64,000 nucleotides of DNA from Pseudomonas cremoricolorata DSM 17059 = NBRC 16634 (GCF_000425745.1 NZ_KE384442.1:190968-254967), one strand, 5' to 3'; positions 26,332 through 34,651 are shown, counted from the first letter of the stretch. Program-made: numbers and translations. The notes: generated from the letters alone by a model not told the origin.

Positions 26332-27081
26332 ATGCAACTACTGAACAACCGCCGCGCCGTGGTCACCGGGGCGGCCAGCGGCATCGGCGCGGCCATCGCC
26401 CATGCCTATGCCGAGGCCGGCGCACGCCTGGTGCTGTGTGACCGCGACGGCGAGCGCCTGGCCGCAGTGGCCGCCGCCTGCCGAGCGCTGGGCGCCGAGG
26501 TGCTGGAATGCGTGGCCGACGTCGGCAGCCGCGAAGGCGCACAGGCGGGCGTGGATGCTTGCGTACAAGGGCTGGGCGGCATCGACATTCTGGTCAACAA
26601 CGCTGGCATGCTGACCCAGGCCGATTGCGTCGACCTGACCCAACAGATGTGGGACGACATGCTGCGCGTCGACCTCACCAGCGTCTTCGTCGCCAGCCAG
26701 CGCGCCTTGCCGCACATGCTGGCGCAGCGCTGGGGGCGGATCATCAACATCGCCTCGCAGCTGGGCATCAAGGGCGGCGCGCAACTGACCCACTACGCTG
26801 CAGCCAAGGCCGGTGTGATCGGCTTCAGCAAGTCGCTGGCCCATGAAGTGAGCAAAGACAACGTGCTGGTCAACTGCATCGCCCCGGGGCCGATCGAAAC
26901 GCCGCTGGTCGATGGCATCAGCCAGGCCTGGAAGGCCGCCAAGGCCAAGGAACTGCCGCTGGGTCGCTTCGGCAGGGCCGAGGAAGTGGCGCCGGTGGCG
27001 GTGCTGCTGGCGTCCGAGCCGGGCGGCAATCTGTTCGTCGGCCAGACCCTGAACCCCAACTCCGGCGACGTCATGCCTTGA
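26332..27081 (+). CDS. Short-chain dehydrogenase/reductase (SDR), second of two
   Basis: A 249-residue classical SDR with cofactor motif TGAASGIG (residues 12-19), NNAG at 89-92, catalytic Ser142 (INIASQLG) and the Tyr155/Lys159 pair (YAAAKAG). It resembles the neighbour but is clearly a different protein, with different substrate-loop residues, rather than a recent duplicate. AGGAG precedes the ATG. Two SDRs side by side point to two oxidoreductase steps, or to an enantiomer pair, on the pathway product. Only 8 bases separate it from the next gene. Confidence 0.82.
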   Translation: MQLLNNRRAVVTGAASGIGAAIAHAYAEAGARLVLCDRDGERLAAVAAACRALGAEVLECVADVGSREGAQAGVDACVQGLGGIDILVNNAGMLTQADCVDLTQQMWDDMLRVDLTSVFVASQRALPHMLAQRWGRIINIASQLGIKGGAQLTHYAAAKAGVIGFSKSLAHEVSKDNVLVNCIAPGPIETPLVDGISQAWKAAKAKELPLGRFGRAEEVAPVAVLLASEPGGNLFVGQTLNPNSGDVMP

Positions 27082-27089
27082 GGTGAACC

Positions 27090-27389
27090 ATGTGTGGACT
27101 GTGCGGCCTGATCGGCGAAGACGCGCACTGGAGCGATCCCATCGACAGCAGCCTGCCGGGGCGGCGCGAGCGCTTGCGCCGCATCGCCGCGATCAATCAG
27201 GTGCTGACGCCCTTTCGGCTCAAGGTCAGTGACGTGCAAGGGGCGAGCTACCTGCTGCAAGGCGCGACCGGCAAGCAGGGCATCGCCTCGGGCCTGGAGC
27301 AATTGTGGCAGGTGGCCGAGGACATCCTCAGCCGCCCGCTCGACCCCCTCGACCCGCGCATCCTCGAGCATCTGGAGGCGCGTGCATGA
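27090..27389 (+). CDS. 99-residue protein with N-terminal MCGLCG motif, unknown function
   Basis: A small protein starting MCGLCGLIGEDAHWSDP. A Cys right after Met followed by GLCG recalls the catalytic N-terminus of class II glutamine amidotransferases, but 99 residues are far too few for that domain, so a metal- or thiol-binding role is equally likely. The rest is mainly helical and polar (RRERLRRIAAINQVL..GIASGLEQLWQVAEDIL). An SD (GAGGTGAACC) precedes the ATG and its stop overlaps the CobW start as ATGA, so the two proteins are probably made together. I do not recognise a named family. Confidence 0.7.
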   Translation: MCGLCGLIGEDAHWSDPIDSSLPGRRERLRRIAAINQVLTPFRLKVSDVQGASYLLQGATGKQGIASGLEQLWQVAEDILSRPLDPLDPRILEHLEARA

Positions 27390-28375
27390 GCGTGCAGATC
27401 AACGTGCTCACCGGCTTTCTCGGCAGCGGCAAGACCACTTTGCTGCAACGGGTGCTGGTCAACGAAGACATGGGCGAAACAGCGCTGCTGATCAACGAAT
27501 TCGGCGAGGTCGGCATCGACCACCTGCTGGTGCAGGAGATCGCCCCCAACACCGTGCTGCTGCCCAGCGGCTGTGTGTGCTGTTCAGTGCGCGGCGACTT
27601 GAAACAGGCGCTGATCGACCTGCACGACAAACGCAGCCGCGGCCTCATTCCGGCGTTTCGCCGAGTGCTGCTGGAAACCACCGGCCTGGCTGACCCGGCG
27701 CCGATCCTCGCCACCTTGCAGCGCGACCCGCAACTGCGCGGGCGCTATCACCTGGGTCTGCTGGTGACCGTGGTCGATGCCGAGCATGCCGCGCTGCAAG
27801 AACGGCTGCACCCCGAATGGCTGGGGCAGGTCACGGCCGCCGACCGCCTGCTGGTGAGCAAGGCCGACCGCGTCGATGGGCAGGCGCTGAGCGAGCTGAT
27901 CGAGCATCTGCACACCCTCAACCCGGCTGCGAGCGTGGCACTGACCAGCGCTGTGGTGGCGGGTGACCAACAGCTGCTCGGCGAGGGCCTGAGCAGCCGC
28001 CTGCCGGATGCCGAGGTGGCCAGATGGCAGCTGTTCGCCCCGACCCGTCAGCCGCGCCACGGCACCGCGCAGGTTTGCGCGCTGGAGTACGCCCAGCCGC
28101 TGGACTGGCTGGCGTTCGGGGTTTGGTTGTCGATGCTGCTAAGATGCCACGGCGAGCGCATCCTCCGGGTCAAAGGAATTCTCAACGTGATCGACGCCGA
28201 ACACCCCATCGTCATCCACGGTGTCCAGCACTGCCTGCATGCGCCGGTGCACCTCGAACATTGGCCGGGTGGCGAGCGCCGCTCGCGGCTGGTGATCATC
28301 GTCCGCGACCTCGACACCACGCTGCTGCGCCGCTCGTTCGACACCTTCCTGCAACGCCTGGGGCGGGCGGCATGA
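27386..28375 (+). CDS. CobW/COG0523-family GTPase, candidate metallochaperone
   Basis: A 329-residue G3E GTPase of the CobW group. Walker A GFLGSGKTT lies at residues 10-18, and the metal-binding CxCC motif is C63-V-C65-C66 (SGCVCCSV). The guanine-specificity motif is SKAD (about residue 152), and the C-terminal CobW domain has its usual HGVQH segment. Such proteins load metal into a partner enzyme. The deacetylase-fold imidase here needs zinc, so it is a natural client. It is coupled to the MCGLCG gene before it and to the next gene after it by ATGA overlaps. Metal and client are inferred. Confidence 0.85.
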   Translation: MSVQINVLTGFLGSGKTTLLQRVLVNEDMGETALLINEFGEVGIDHLLVQEIAPNTVLLPSGCVCCSVRGDLKQALIDLHDKRSRGLIPAFRRVLLETTGLADPAPILATLQRDPQLRGRYHLGLLVTVVDAEHAALQERLHPEWLGQVTAADRLLVSKADRVDGQALSELIEHLHTLNPAASVALTSAVVAGDQQLLGEGLSSRLPDAEVARWQLFAPTRQPRHGTAQVCALEYAQPLDWLAFGVWLSMLLRCHGERILRVKGILNVIDAEHPIVIHGVQHCLHAPVHLEHWPGGERRSRLVIIVRDLDTTLLRRSFDTFLQRLGRAA

Positions 28376-29556
28376 GCCAACCGCTGACCTTGCGCGTGCT
28401 CGGCACCTCAGTGACGCTGCTCGAATCGATTCGCCTGCGCGCCGAGCAGGAGCTGGGCATTCGCATCGACTACCAGGTGCACGACGTGCAGACCGTGCAG
28501 CGCATCGCCCTGATGCACCCGGAACGCTACGACCTCTACGACCAGTGGTTTCACAGCATGGACTTCGTCTGGCCGGCGGGGGCGATCCAGCCCATCGACG
28601 TGCGCCAGATCGATGCCTGGGGCGAAATCAACGGCCTGGCCAAGCACGGCAGGTTGCACCCAGACGACCCGCTGGCCGGTGGCAGCCTGCCCTGCGACCG
28701 GCTGTTCGTGCAGCACGATGGCAGCCTTGGCGAGCGCCCCAGCCACTTCATCAGCATGCTGCCGCTGACCCACAACGCCGACAGCTTTGCCTACCGTCCC
28801 GACCTGCTGCCGCCCGGATTTTCCTGCGAAGAAGAGAGCTGGTCGTGGCTGGTAGACCCGGCCTGGTGCGGTCACGCCGCGCTGCAAAGCGATGCCGCGA
28901 TCGGCGCGCTGGACGCTGCGCTGGCGGTACAGGCCAAGGGCCTGGCGCACTTCGAGGTGATCGGCAACCTGCGCCTGGATGAAATAGACCAGCTCTCCAG
29001 CGCCCTGATCAAACTGCAACGCCAAGGCCACTTCGCCGCCTTCTGGTCCGACGACCGCGACGCCGGCCAACTCATGCTCGGGCCCAAGGTGCACATCGAA
29101 AGCGTCTGGTCGCCCGCGCTGATGCAACTACACCGCGAAGGCATCCAGTACCGCCAGGCCGTGCCCAAGGAAGGCTACCGCGGCTGGTTCGGCGGCCTGT
29201 CGCTGTCGCGCGCCGTGCACGGGCCGGTCAAGGCGGCGGCCTATGCTTACTTGAACTGGTGGCTGTCCGGCTGGCCCGGCGCGATGATGGCTCGCCAGGG
29301 CTTCTACATCTCTAACCCGCCGCGCGCCCGCGAACACCTGTCTGCCGCCGAATGGGACTACTGGTACGAAGGCAAACCCGCCTCCGAACACCTGCCCGGC
29401 AGCGACGGCCAACCCCTCATCGAACCCGGCCAGATCCGCGAAGGCGGCTCCTACAGCCAGCGCGTCAGCCGCATCAGCGTGTGGAACGCGGTGATGGACG
29501 AGCATAACTATCTGGTGCGCAAGTGGGCGGATGTGTTGCGGGCGGGGCGGGGGTAG
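28372..29556 (+). CDS. PotD-like extracellular solute-binding family protein without signal peptide
   Basis: A 394-residue protein of the type 2 periplasmic binding fold, near PotD/SpuD (LTLRVLGTSVTLLESIRLRAEQ..IDYQVHDVQTVQRIALMHPERYDLYDQW). Its N-terminus, MSQPLTLRVLG, has no hydrophobic segment or lipobox, and no ABC permease or ATPase genes are nearby. The start is fixed by an ATGA overlap with cobW, so a missing leader is not a start-call error unless the frame was lost. So it is expected in the cytoplasm, where it could be an enzyme, a ligand sequestering protein or a CobW partner. It ends the operon, 55 bases before tRNA-Gly. Confidence 0.78.
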   Translation: MSQPLTLRVLGTSVTLLESIRLRAEQELGIRIDYQVHDVQTVQRIALMHPERYDLYDQWFHSMDFVWPAGAIQPIDVRQIDAWGEINGLAKHGRLHPDDPLAGGSLPCDRLFVQHDGSLGERPSHFISMLPLTHNADSFAYRPDLLPPGFSCEEESWSWLVDPAWCGHAALQSDAAIGALDAALAVQAKGLAHFEVIGNLRLDEIDQLSSALIKLQRQGHFAAFWSDDRDAGQLMLGPKVHIESVWSPALMQLHREGIQYRQAVPKEGYRGWFGGLSLSRAVHGPVKAAAYAYLNWWLSGWPGAMMARQGFYISNPPRAREHLSAAEWDYWYEGKPASEHLPGSDGQPLIEPGQIREGGSYSQRVSRISVWNAVMDEHNYLVRKWADVLRAGRG

Positions 29557-29611
29557 GGTGTTGCGGATAGAGCGGGAGGGGATTTGAGCTGAGGCGCTCT
29601 GGAGGAGAAGC

Positions 29612-29685
29612 TGGAGCGGGTAGAGGGAATCGAACCCTCAACTAAAGCTTGGGAAGCTTTCGTTTTGCCACTAAACTATACCCGC
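29612..29685 (-). tRNA. tRNA-Gly, anticodon CCC
   Basis: A 74-base tRNA on the minus strand including an encoded CCA. The acceptor stem GCGGGTA pairs with TACCCGC. The D arm is followed by anticodon stem AAAGC/GCTTT with loop TTCCCAA, and the T arm has GAGGGTTCGATTCCCTC. It resembles the E. coli tRNA-Gly(CCC) I remember. It lies between the imide-type operon and phaG. Confidence 0.96.
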
Positions 29686-29799
29686 TTCGCAGTGCGACTT
29701 TTTACCAGAAGCCCCCGCCGATTGAAAGCGCCACGCTGAAATAATCCCTCTACCTCGCCTTTTCGCGCCCCTGCCGGGTGCCGCTTTCGTGTGCCTGGC

Positions 29800-30684
29800 T
29801 CACAGGGCCAGGGTATGGCCGAGCGGTGTATGCCGGGTGTGGCTGGCAAAGGCTCGCGGGGTGGGTTGCAGGAAGTCGAGCATGACCTGGCCGGTTTGCT
29901 CGCAAGCGGGCTTGTGTTCCATTTCCAGGAAGTGCCCGGCGGCGTCGATCATCGCGAACTGGCAGTTTGCGATGTGTCGGGCGAACTGCCGGGCGTCGCT
30001 GGCGGTGGTGTATTCGTCGTGCTCGCCGTTGATGAACAGCAGCGGGATATCGATGTTGCGGCCGCCCTTGAGGGCGCGGTCGAGGTCGTGGTCGAGCACC
30101 TGGCTGATGTGGAAGTGCATCTGCGCGTATTCGTGGCTGTCGAGGCTGCTGACGTGGCGATAGTTGAAGCGCTTGAACAGCGACGGCAGGTGCTTGCCGA
30201 TGGTTTCGTTGACCAGGTGGCCGATGCGCGGCCGGTCGCAACGGGCCAGGTACTGGCTGCCGCGGCTCAGGTAGTCGTGCATCGGCGCGTTGATCAGCGG
30301 TGAGAACGAGCTGACGATGGCTTTGTTGATGCTGCGCGGGCGGTGGGCCAGGGCCAGCAATGCGCAGGCGCCACCCCAAGAGAACGACATCAACTGGTCG
30401 GCGCTGAAGTGCTCGATCAGCTCCAGCAGAATGTGCGCTTCGGTCTCTTTGCTGAGCAGCCGCTCGTGGTGGTTGTGCGGCCGCGACTTGCCGGCGTAGG
30501 GCTGGTCGTAGAGCACCACGTTGCAGCGCGGATGCAGGTTGCGCACGGTCTGGGCGAACGAGGCGGTGGTGGCCATCGAGCCGTTGACCAGAATGATGGT
30601 GTGCTCGGCCGCTTTGGCGCGATAGCACTCGGTGTAGACCCGGTACTGACCTTGAATATCAAGCACTGCGATTTCTGGCCGCAT
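29800..30684 (-). CDS. phaG: (R)-3-hydroxyacyl-ACP transacylase/thioesterase PhaG
   Basis: Moves 3-hydroxydecanoyl-type chains from ACP out of fatty-acid synthesis toward medium-chain polyhydroxyalkanoate; related to RhlA. It is 294 residues and its sequence closely follows the P. putida protein as I remember it (MRPEIAVLDIQGQYRVYTE). An alpha/beta-hydrolase with Ser102 in SFSWGGA, Asp223 and His251 in GHFLEME, the numbering known for the RhlA triad. No signal peptide. No pha synthase genes are in the window, as expected, since phaG lies apart from the pha cluster in P. putida. The promoter was not identified by eye. Confidence 0.95.
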   Translation of the reverse strand: MRPEIAVLDIQGQYRVYTECYRAKAAEHTIILVNGSMATTASFAQTVRNLHPRCNVVLYDQPYAGKSRPHNHHERLLSKETEAHILLELIEHFSADQLMSFSWGGACALLALAHRPRSINKAIVSSFSPLINAPMHDYLSRGSQYLARCDRPRIGHLVNETIGKHLPSLFKRFNYRHVSSLDSHEYAQMHFHISQVLDHDLDRALKGGRNIDIPLLFINGEHDEYTTASDARQFARHIANCQFAMIDAAGHFLEMEHKPACEQTGQVMLDFLQPTPRAFASHTRHTPLGHTLAL

Positions 30685-30778
30685 GTCGTTGACTCCTGGC
30701 GCAAAAAGGGCGTTCTCGACACGCAGGGTGCGCGGGGTTTGTGACAGCTAGAGGGGCGTGGACCAGAACGCCGACGAG

Positions 30779-31471
30779 CTACACCGAGGCGATTTCTTCG
30801 GCGCTCAGCGGGCGGCACTGCCCCGGCGCAAGCTCGGCATCCAGCACGATCGCGCCCATGCGCTCGCGGTGCAGGGCAGTGACCTTGTTGTCGAAGTGGC
30901 CGAACATGCGTTTTACCTGGTGGTAGCGGCCTTCGAACAAGGTCAGGCGCGCCTGGCGCGGGGCGAGGATGTCGAGCTGCGCGGGGAGGGTGGTGAGGTC
31001 TTCGAAGGCGAAGTAGAAGCCTTCGCGAAAGCGTTCAACGTAGTGCGCTTCGATGACGTTTTCTGTCTCGACCCAGTAGGTCTTGGGTTGCTTGGTCTGC
31101 GGCTGGGTCAGGCGTCGTGACCATTGGCCATCGTTGGTCAGCAGCAACAAACCTGTGGTGTTGAAGTCGAGCCGACCGGCAATGTGCAGGCCCTCGCGCA
31201 GCGGCTCGGGCAGCAGGTCGATAACGGTGCGGTGCTCGCCATCGACGGTGGCGCTGACGCAGCCGGCGGGCTTGTGCAGCATCAGGTAACGTGCTGGCGG
31301 CCCGCTTTGCAGCAACTGGCCGTCGACCTCGACCTGGCTGAACACCCGCACGTCAGTACGCGGATCGTCCGCCACTTGGCCATCGACACGCACACGTTTG
31401 TGCGCCAGCAACAGGCGCACCTGCTGGCGGTTGTAGCAAGGCAGGTTGGCGAGAAATCGGTCGAGGCGCAT
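30779..31471 (-). CDS. rsuA: 16S rRNA pseudouridine synthase, RsuA family
   Basis: A 230-residue pseudouridine synthase, RsuA/RluB-type. An N-terminal S4 RNA-binding part (MRLDRFLANLPCYNRQQVRLLLAHKRVRVDG) leads to the catalytic domain with the Asp of GRLDFNTTGLLLLT, the core nucleophile motif, then EGRYHQVKRMFGH. RsuA makes pseudouridine 516 in 16S rRNA; the RsuA rather than RluB assignment rests on the short S4 arrangement. The ATG at 31471 is chosen over upstream in-frame codons because the S4 domain begins right there. It follows a CWC gene and a diguanylate cyclase, all on the same strand. Confidence 0.85.
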   Translation of the reverse strand: MRLDRFLANLPCYNRQQVRLLLAHKRVRVDGQVADDPRTDVRVFSQVEVDGQLLQSGPPARYLMLHKPAGCVSATVDGEHRTVIDLLPEPLREGLHIAGRLDFNTTGLLLLTNDGQWSRRLTQPQTKQPKTYWVETENVIEAHYVERFREGFYFAFEDLTTLPAQLDILAPRQARLTLFEGRYHQVKRMFGHFDNKVTALHRERMGAIVLDAELAPGQCRPLSAEEIASV

Positions 31472-31509
31472 GGTCGGGGGCGGGCTGGCTGGGGTGAGGG
31501 CGCCGCAGT

Positions 31510-31728
31510 CTAGCGCTTTGCCGCCTGCGCTGCCTGTAATTGCGCCTCGACCTGGGCGCACGCGGGGCACAGGCACTGGCTGTTGCGCAGTTCGGCAGGC
31601 AGCGCTTCGAGTACCGCCGGGTCGATGCTCACCGCATAGCACCAGCACGGCTGGGTGGCCCGTTGCGGGTCGGCCAGGGCGCAGTCATTGAGGGCGCCGC
31701 ATGCCGGGCAGTGTCTGGCGTCAGGCAT
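31510..31728 (-). CDS. Small cysteine-rich CWC-type protein
   Basis: A 72-residue protein with cysteines in CPACG near the start, CWCYAV in the middle, and CLCPAC near the end. This is the pattern of the cysteine-rich CWC family, probably zinc-binding. Length fits that family. The ATG at 31728 lies within the 3' end of the diguanylate cyclase gene (8-base overlap). It ends 39 bases before rsuA starts, so these three are likely cotranscribed. Function unknown. Confidence 0.75.
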   Translation of the reverse strand: MPDARHCPACGALNDCALADPQRATQPCWCYAVSIDPAVLEALPAELRNSQCLCPACAQVEAQLQAAQAAKR

Positions 31729-33211
31729 GTTCGCGGCTCGCACGTTCGCTGCACACCCGGTTGCGTCCGCCCTGCTTGGCCCGGTACAGCGCGTGGTCGG
31801 CGCGGCTGATCAGGTTCTGCAGCTGATCGCCCGGTTGCAGGCGGGTCAGGCCGATGCTGGTGGTCAGTTGCAGCGAGCGGTCTTCGAAGGCAAAACGCGC
31901 CTGCTCGGTGCGCAGGCGGATTTTTTCCGCAACGCGCAAGGCACCGGCCTCGTCGACATCACGCAGCAGCACAATGAATTCCTCGCCGCCCCAGCGGCAC
32001 AGCACATCGGACTGGCGCAGGCTGCCCTGCAAAACCAGGGCGAACTGGCTCAGCACGGCATCGCCGGCCAGGTGCCCATGGGTGTCGTTGAGGGCCTTGA
32101 AGTGATCCAGGTCGATCAACAGCGCCACCAGCGTCGACTGCTCGCGCTGGGCCTGTTGCAAGGCCTGCTCGGCGAGCAGATCGAAGCTGCGCCGGTTGGG
32201 CAGGCCGGTGAGGCTGTCGAGGCTCGCCAGCGTTTCGGTGTTGTGCTGATGGCGCTTGATCATGGCGTTGAGCAGCGACAGCACCACCAGGGTGATCATC
32301 GCGCAGATGGTCAGGTTGATGTACAGCGACTCGCGAATGCGGTCCAGCGCGCCGGTCTCGCGCTTGTCGACCATCAGGTACCAGTTCAATTCAGGCAGCA
32401 GGCGCACGTTGAGGAAGTGACTATGGCCTTCGGCGTCTTCATAACTGTGGCTGCCCGGAGTCGGACTCGGCATGCGCTCAGTGAGATTGCGCAAGGCGGG
32501 GCTGGCGCTCATCAGGTCACCGACCCGCAGCCCATGGGCCCCGCCTTCGGAGGCGGTGAGCAGAACCTTGCCCTCGGCGTCGGTGAAGAACACCGAGCGC
32601 TGATAGCGGCGCTGGTACTGGTCGATCAGGCGGATCACCGCATCCACGCTCAGGCCAACACCGGCCGCGCCGATGAAGCGTTGCTGGTAGTCGAGCACGC
32701 GGTAGTTGATGAACACGGTCAGGGTGTCCTGGTTGGCCATGTCCAGGTCGACATTGGTTTCGTACGGCGCGCTGCTGTCGCGCAGGCGGAAGTACCAGGC
32801 ATCACGCCAGGCCTGGGCATCGACCTTCTTCAACACGCCCTTGGCCTGGTAATAGGTGCGGCTGGCTTCGGAAACGAGAAACGCGGTGAAGGTGTTCTGC
32901 CCGGCCATGACTTCGCCCAGATAACGGGTGATGCGCTCGGCATCCTGCTCGCCGGCCAGCAGCCAGTCGCGCAGGAATGTGTCCTGGGCCATCATCGACG
33001 AGATCTGCACCGGTCGCAGCAGGTCTTTCTGGATTTCCGAATAGACGGTGTCGGAGGTCAGCGGCAGCTCGGTGTTGATGATGCCGTCACGGATCGCCCC
33101 GCGTGAGGCGAGGTAGCTCAGCAGCGAGGTCGCGAAAAAACCGCAGCTCAGCAGCATCAGCAGGGTGAGGATCAACGTACGCTGCGAGAACAGGGCGGAA
33201 CGAGGCGGCAT
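31721..33211 (-). CDS. Membrane diguanylate cyclase (Cache + GGDEF)
   Basis: A 496-residue enzyme making cyclic di-GMP from two GTP. A membrane segment (TLILTLLMLLSCGFFATSLL) leads to a periplasmic dCache-like region, a second segment near residue 297 (INLTICAMITLVVLSLLNAM), and a GGDEF domain. The active-site motif is GGEEF (RWGGEEFIVLL), and an RxxD product-inhibition site (RQSD) sits five residues before it, so feedback control is expected. There is no EAL domain. The sensed signal is unknown. Its last bases overlap the CWC gene. Confidence 0.92.
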   Translation of the reverse strand: MPPRSALFSQRTLILTLLMLLSCGFFATSLLSYLASRGAIRDGIINTELPLTSDTVYSEIQKDLLRPVQISSMMAQDTFLRDWLLAGEQDAERITRYLGEVMAGQNTFTAFLVSEASRTYYQAKGVLKKVDAQAWRDAWYFRLRDSSAPYETNVDLDMANQDTLTVFINYRVLDYQQRFIGAAGVGLSVDAVIRLIDQYQRRYQRSVFFTDAEGKVLLTASEGGAHGLRVGDLMSASPALRNLTERMPSPTPGSHSYEDAEGHSHFLNVRLLPELNWYLMVDKRETGALDRIRESLYINLTICAMITLVVLSLLNAMIKRHQHNTETLASLDSLTGLPNRRSFDLLAEQALQQAQREQSTLVALLIDLDHFKALNDTHGHLAGDAVLSQFALVLQGSLRQSDVLCRWGGEEFIVLLRDVDEAGALRVAEKIRLRTEQARFAFEDRSLQLTTSIGLTRLQPGDQLQNLISRADHALYRAKQGGRNRVCSERASREHA

Positions 33212-33353
33212 GATCTTCCCATGATGTGTGCCAAGGGCAGCATTCTAGAGAGAAGGACCGCAAATGGTAAGCGCGTCGTTCCAGCCTGTTTATGCAAAGG
33301 CAGGCGTCAGGTAGAAAGTGATTCCGATCGCAGGGGCAGTCAGCTTGCGCTGG

Positions 33354-34328
33354 TCACCACTCGTCAGGTCTTACAGGCATCTGGCTTATCACGAACGGCG
33401 CAACTACCGAGGAGATCGAAGGGTCATCCGTGAGGTACGCATCCTTCATGGAGACCGAATACAGCGACCTGATGACGGCCTTGTCTGCCTCGATATCGCC
33501 GCTGCTTTTGTGTAGATAGATTCGGCTGTAATGCTCACCTCTTGCGAACGCATATTGCACGCTGATGGTGATGGGCTTGGTCTCGAGGATTGCGCGCACT
33601 CGACGGTCGCCTAACATCCTGCGTTTGAGTGTGCTGAGCAGCTCATCCGTCCACATTTGGTTGTATTTTTCCCTGCGCGCGTCGTCTGGCATCAGGCCAG
33701 CGGCTACCAGCGGGCGGATGGCTTTCCACGCCGGATCTGCGTAGCGGGCGGTGGCATCGATATACAGGTTCAATGCACCTTCACGGTCTTCAGGCCCTCC
33801 CTTGCCCTGTTCCATCAACTCTCCCAGGCCCACGACACCGGTGCGACCGGCCAGCTTGTAGTATTCGCGGGCTTTGACGAAGTCGACGGGTTGAGCGATG
33901 CCGTCTCGGGACATGCGACCCAGCTCGACATAGGCCGACCGATCGCCTTTCGTCGCGGTTGTGTACAACGCCTTGGCCCGGTTGAAATCCTGAGTAACGC
34001 CCCTACCCGTCTCGTAAAGAATCCCCTGGACGTGTTGGCAGACCGCATTGCCTTGTTCGCTGGCGGCGATCACGTTCCACACGTCTTGTGGATCGACATC
34101 AGGGTAAGAAAGCGCGGAGCGGCAGCTGACATCCTGATCGCTTGCCAAGTGTGTATCGAACGTGCCCAGCGGTTTATAAGCCAATAGCCGCGCGTGCCTT
34201 TCCATGGGTGTAAGGGGGCGCTCACGTGCGGCTTTGACGTAATCCACGGTGTTTTGCGCGCCGCGTTCCAGGGCCTGGCAGCCGCAGAGGGCGATGAGCA
34301 GCGCGGAAAGTGCAAACGGTCGAGTCAT
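33354..34328 (-). CDS. Sel1-repeat-like lipoprotein
   Basis: A 324-residue lipoprotein. An N-terminal signal (MTRPFALSALLIALCGC) ends in a cysteine typical of a lipobox, though LCGC is a weaker fit than LAGC. Repeats around residues 85-190 (GNAVCQHVQGILYETGRGVTQDFNRAKALYTTATKGDRSAYVELGRMSRDGIAQ) look like Sel1/TPR-type helical pairs, which mediate protein contacts. The C-terminus has no known enzyme motif. An ATG 12 codons upstream is possible; the chosen one gives a clean signal peptide. Stand-alone gene. Confidence 0.68.
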   Translation of the reverse strand: MTRPFALSALLIALCGCQALERGAQNTVDYVKAARERPLTPMERHARLLAYKPLGTFDTHLASDQDVSCRSALSYPDVDPQDVWNVIAASEQGNAVCQHVQGILYETGRGVTQDFNRAKALYTTATKGDRSAYVELGRMSRDGIAQPVDFVKAREYYKLAGRTGVVGLGELMEQGKGGPEDREGALNLYIDATARYADPAWKAIRPLVAAGLMPDDARREKYNQMWTDELLSTLKRRMLGDRRVRAILETKPITISVQYAFARGEHYSRIYLHKSSGDIEADKAVIRSLYSVSMKDAYLTDDPSISSVVAPFVISQMPVRPDEW

Positions 34329-34651
34329 AGAGCAGGCAATGTCCTTATTGAGAGAGTCGTGCATCTTCCATGGGATGAGCGCTGGTAAGCGCCAGCATCC
34401 GGCGTGTCGAACACAGCACCGAAACTGCGGGTTGCCGCGAGGCGAGCCGTTCCATGGACCGGCTTTGGGCCAGTGGGTTCACGCAGTGGTTGGTCTTGGT
34501 GCATAGCCCGTCAGGTGTGCATGTTTCCAGATATTTCCGTCAGGGCACTGAATTCAGGTTTTACGGTCACATCAGCGTCCTGTTGTTTTGCGCAGCGACC
34601 ACGAGTGTGGTCGCTGGTCAGAGCTCCCCCCAGCGGTCCAGGAGGCCGCCC
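34329..34651. other. Intergenic region upstream of the two lipoprotein genes
   Basis: About 320 bases between divergent genes. I see no gene that I trust; a reading frame extending upstream from the next gene has no SD and is not protein-like until the lipoprotein ATG. No promoter was clear by eye. Confidence 0.35.
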
